Assembly (NCBI RefSeq): GCF_000004075.3
Contig: NW_022279581.1
Span: 96,004-160,003, forward strand
DNA: 64,000 bases
Direction: 5' to 3'
Source: Cucumis sativus
Lineage: Eukaryota; Streptophyta; Magnoliopsida; Cucurbitales; Cucurbitaceae
Both the position numbers and the translations under genes were made by a program. Below, piece after piece: positions 60,880 to 64,000 of the stretch (positions within the stretch are counted from its first letter, which is position 1; every line of letters begins with the position of its first letter). Below the pieces are notes generated by a model. That model saw nothing but the letters and a program-made list of their open reading frames with translations. It searched no databases and was not told where the DNA came from.

Positions 60880-61400
60880 AACTAGTACCTAATTTACATG
60901 TACGTGGACGGAAAGTATGCTATGAGATTGTTAATGCATAGTTTGAAACAACTATGTGAAGATTTCTTGGGAGTTCTAACACCTGACATCAAAGGTCAAA
61001 GATTAAGTCTTCCATGGTTAGTTGAACTGTTCACAGAATTGTTGCTCGATGTCAACATCAACGTCGTTTGCATTTAATGATATGCTCGTGCGTACATAAT
61101 GCAACTAATTAGAGATTTTTTGTTATTCAAAAAGTCACACACATTGGTATGTTGTTGTTTCTTCCCTTTTTAGGTGATTTCAACCAAGTTGGTAGATACT
61201 CTTGGGTCGTTGCATGGTTTTATAGAAAATTATGTCGAGCTAGTAATGAACAATCTTTGAAAACAGATGAGTCACTGACACTGTTACAAGTATGGGTATA
61301 TGATAGATTTATTGTTGCAACACCACAAGTTGCATTACGGTTTCTAGTTGATCGTCTTAAGTCTCTGTTACTATTTTATTTTTAAATTTATAGTAATTAG
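60880..61400 (+). pseudogene. Decayed plant mobile domain (PMD/MAIN-like) remnant
   Basis: Frame-broken plus-strand traces appear in the order expected of the PMD (PF10536) protein class: PDIKGQRLSLPWLVELF near 60990, YARAYIMQLIRDFLLF near 61080, then GDFNQVGRYSWVVAWFYRKL, CRASNEQS and LTLLQVWVYDRF between 61170 and 61310. PMD proteins derive from or travel with transposons, and a few have been domesticated (MAIN, MAIL1). Stops and frameshifts interrupt this copy, and no N-terminal half is visible, so it is a relic. Confidence 0.7.
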
Positions 61401-62870
61401 ATGTTTGCATTCTTTATAACTTATTGTTATTTTTTTTTTTTGGTCTTATCTGCATCTTAATAATCATTAACATATTGATAGATATTTAACCGACTGATGT
61501 ACACTCAAGTAACAAAATATTATACAAATGAATACTACATATTTTTTTTGTTGTCTACTTGTAAGTTTGTCTTTTTAACCGATTATGTAACGCCAAAAAA
61601 AGAATTAAAGTTATTTCTAATTTAATTATATTGATTTTTATTTGAGATTAAGCTATTATTGAGTGCTATTTTTGTTACGTGAAACTTAAGTGAATTAATA
61701 TTGATTGTTTTGTTCAGAATTGATTTAAGTGATGTGTTATTAGTTTAATTAAAATTGTGGGGTTTTCAAGTAATTATGGTTAATTATAAAAATAATTGAA
61801 CATTTCACAAAATATTTATATTTTATAAAAAAAATATAAGTTGTAATGAATTTTGTTTTTAGTGGTTTTGTTATAGGATTGTAAATAGTTTGTCAATCAC
61901 TCTTATTTTAAAAAAACTCATAAATATTTATTTATTTATAATTAAATTTTGCATATGAAAATAATTATAGTTGAGATTATAATTATTTAAAGAAAAGATG
62001 TTTGTATTTTAGAAAAAGATAAAAGTTGGATGTGATGGGAGAGTTAATTATGAAAAAGAAGATTATATTTCGTTATTTACAATCGAGAAAATTGACATTT
62101 TTAAAAATAGCAAAATAAATTAAAATATTTAGAAATTTTATAATCTTCTATCATTATAGCATATATAGATGGTAAAATTTGTTATTTTTAAAAAATTTAG
62201 ATGAGAAAACAAACAATAATAATAGTATTTATTTTATTAGTAGTAATAATATTATTATTATTTTAAATAAATATCTTCGAGCAACATGCCAAAAAAACTC
62301 AATCATCATTTTCTTCCTCGTCGTCATGCCTCATCGTTCTTCGATCATGCCCAGACAAAGCCGTCGATCTCTCCGTTCTCTTCAAACTCTAAGCAGAACG
62401 ACGAAGATAGTTGAACCTCCTCTTCATTTTTCGCAAGCTTTCCATCGCACCACCTTCTCTGTGCAAGCCTCTTCGTTTCTGTCTCAGTTCGAGCCACGTT
62501 TAGTCGTCAGTGCCAAAACTCGCGTCTGAGCCGTGTCTTTTTCACTTCCAATTTGCGACTAAGCCACTTCCTTCTGCCTAAGCCAACCCATCCATATTCA
62601 CGAGCCGACGCTTAACCGAACGCGTCACTCATTGACCTGAGCGAGCCGAACCCCTTTGCCTAGCCAAGCCACGTCTGCTCTTCTCTTTTGCTTAGTCGAG
62701 CCACCAAGTCACTTTTCTACTTTTTTTTTCCAGTCCATTCTAGCCACCTTTGATGAGTTTTTTTTATTGGATTTAGGTATACCCATCAAATATTAAATAA
62801 TAGTCTAAAATAAATTAATTTTGGAATAAAGTTTAGTTGGCAAATTTTGGAAGGACTAATGGAGAAAATT
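61401..62870. other. Gene-free region with MITE-like piece and repeat
   Basis: 62095-62195 starts ACATTTTTAAAAATAGCAAA and ends GGTAAAATTTGTTATTTTTA, another short copy of the MITE family at 53196-53404. 62290-62730 is more GC-rich with repeated AGCC, CGAGCC and CTAAGCCA words; it may be leader-like LTR retroelement sequence. No reliable gene. Confidence 0.45.
62095..62195. repeat. Short MITE copy with inverted ends
   Basis: TTTTTAAAAATAGCAAAATA at the left and, reverse-complemented, TTTTTAAAAATAACAAATTT at the right delimit a 100-bp element with a short TATCATTATAGCATATATAG middle. Same ends as the 53196-53404 element. Confidence 0.65.
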
Positions 62871-64000
62871 CTCCCAGGTTGAATTGGTTTCAACTCCAAT
62901 TGTAGGTAAGTTATTTTTGAAGAATTTTTTGGATGTTAGCCATTATCAATTTTATTAATTAAGATATTAAACTTTTTTTTTTACTGTTTAGAAGCTATTC
63001 AGTTGGGAGCTAATTTTTAGCTAATCTCTTCGGTAAAAGATTCTGCTACTAGACCTCGAACATGAATTTAAGAACTTGTATGTATTTATTATTATGCATT
63101 AAGGAAGCAAAAATGTGAAACTTGCGTCTAAGTTAAGAGTTAAGAGGTAAAAAATTGACTAAGTATTCAAGATTGACGTTTTAGAATGGTTTTGCGAGAA
63201 GAATCAAATATTTCGTAAAGAAGGTTTTCGCGAGGAAAATAGAAAATTTAAGATTGTGAACTAAGAAGTTGTCTTAAGAAGCCTTGAAGTTTAAGTGTAA
63301 GTTCGCGATAAGAGTTCTATGCGAGGAAGATTTCTTGGAGTAAAAGTGTAACCACGCAAGAAAGGTTGGGCAAGTAAGATTCTTCGCGGAATGAGGTTTA
63401 GTGAGAAAAAGAAGTAAGAAAAGTTTGGAAAATTTCTTAAGTTTTTTTAAATGGGTCATGTGTAAAGTTTAAATTTAGCATGTTCAAGATTAAATTTTAA
63501 GTTTACACGTGTTGCATTAAGAAGCTGGTAAATTGAGAAGAGTTTAAACATGACTAAGTTGGTTTAAGAGCTCTATAAATAGAGGACTTGGGTCATTAAG
63601 TAAATACTAACACTTTTGAAATTTTGTAAAAAGCTAAAGTGCTGCCAAATTATTCTTTCAAGATGAAGAAGAAAAGTAAAGTGTTGAGTTGCTCTTAAGT
63701 GTTAGGGTGAGGGAAGCTAAATTGTGTGTTGAGATGGTGTTGGCAACTATTGATGATTTCAAAGTAGCAAAGATGAGTTTTGTCTCGATCAGTTTGATGA
63801 TTGTTGGCGAAAGGAGTAATGGTGGGTTGGTGATGAGGGGTGAGGGGTTTCGATGGAGACCATCGAAAGAGGTGGATTATAAGCTAAATGTGATGCTTCT
63901 AAATTTGGGTTTATAATGGGATTGGATTAGGTGTTGTTCTTAGTGACTCACAAGAAAGAATGATGAAGGTCGTAACTTTATTTCGTGATGACAACATTGA
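62870..64000. other. Unassigned sequence with LTR-like promoter features
   Basis: 63180-63400 repeats GCGAGGAA/GCGAGAAG-like words. A TATA box (CTATAAATAGAGG, 63574-63581) is followed by an open frame at 63689-63916 without recognisable domain. This resembles the U3-R of an LTR element or an unknown transcription unit cut by the window edge. I cannot assign it further. Confidence 0.3.

Overview
This is a plant nuclear genomic window. It is AT-rich, with long introns carrying GT/AG borders, dispersed retroelements and typical angiosperm genes. The repeat types (short elements whose ends read roughly TTTTTAAAAATAGCAAAAT, LINE tails ending near TTTCATTGATGAATGAAA, and repeats containing CTTTCAATTTTGTG) together with my recall of homologous proteins suggest a cucurbit. 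That family assignment is inference.

Layout. 1-13.5 kb: most of a ribophorin II (RPN2/HAP6) gene, + strand; its signal-peptide exon must lie left of the window. 17.5-19.7 kb: a complete four-TM CASP-like gene (CASPL2B1 type), +. 20.8-23.8 kb: a decayed Ty1/copia element, -. 25.0-32.9 kb: the cytosolic Fe-S assembly gene NAR1, -, 11 exons, with LINE debris in its introns. 33.5-36.9 kb: repeats, including a run of short tandem duplications. 37.6-39.8 kb: an intact five-exon coiled-coil protein gene of unknown function, -. 42.1-42.7 kb: a single-exon type I MADS-box gene, -. 44.0-47.3 kb: a single-trihelix GT-type transcription factor gene, -. 47.4-55.4 kb: gene-free repeats (LTR-like piece, CACTA-like subterminal repeat cluster, MITEs). 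55.5-56.2 kb: an Ole e 1/extensin-family secreted protein gene, +, convergent with a mitochondrial acyl carrier protein gene (mtACP3 type), -, at 56.6-57.2 kb, whose 5' UTR probably starts near 60.1 kb. 60.9-61.4 kb: a decayed plant-mobile-domain (PMD) remnant. The rest is repeats.

The genes have no common pathway: they cover ER N-glycosylation (RPN2), cytosolic Fe-S assembly (NAR1), mitochondrial acyl carriage (mtACP), transcription (MADS, trihelix), a membrane-domain protein (CASPL) and a secreted protein (Ole e 1). From memory, the trihelix, Ole e 1 and mtACP genes resemble Arabidopsis At5g47660, At5g47635 and At5g47630, which would make this a conserved microsyntenic block.

The most notable signal is a set of about 13 single-base losses in coding exons: five in RPN2, six in NAR1, one in the trihelix gene, one in mtACP. 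All are deletions, mostly inside homopolymers, and exon phases close exactly once they are allowed for. Four other genes are fully open. This points to consensus errors of an indel-prone assembly rather than four pseudogenes. I found no convincing undescribed biological system, no tRNA or rRNA gene, and no CRISPR array.
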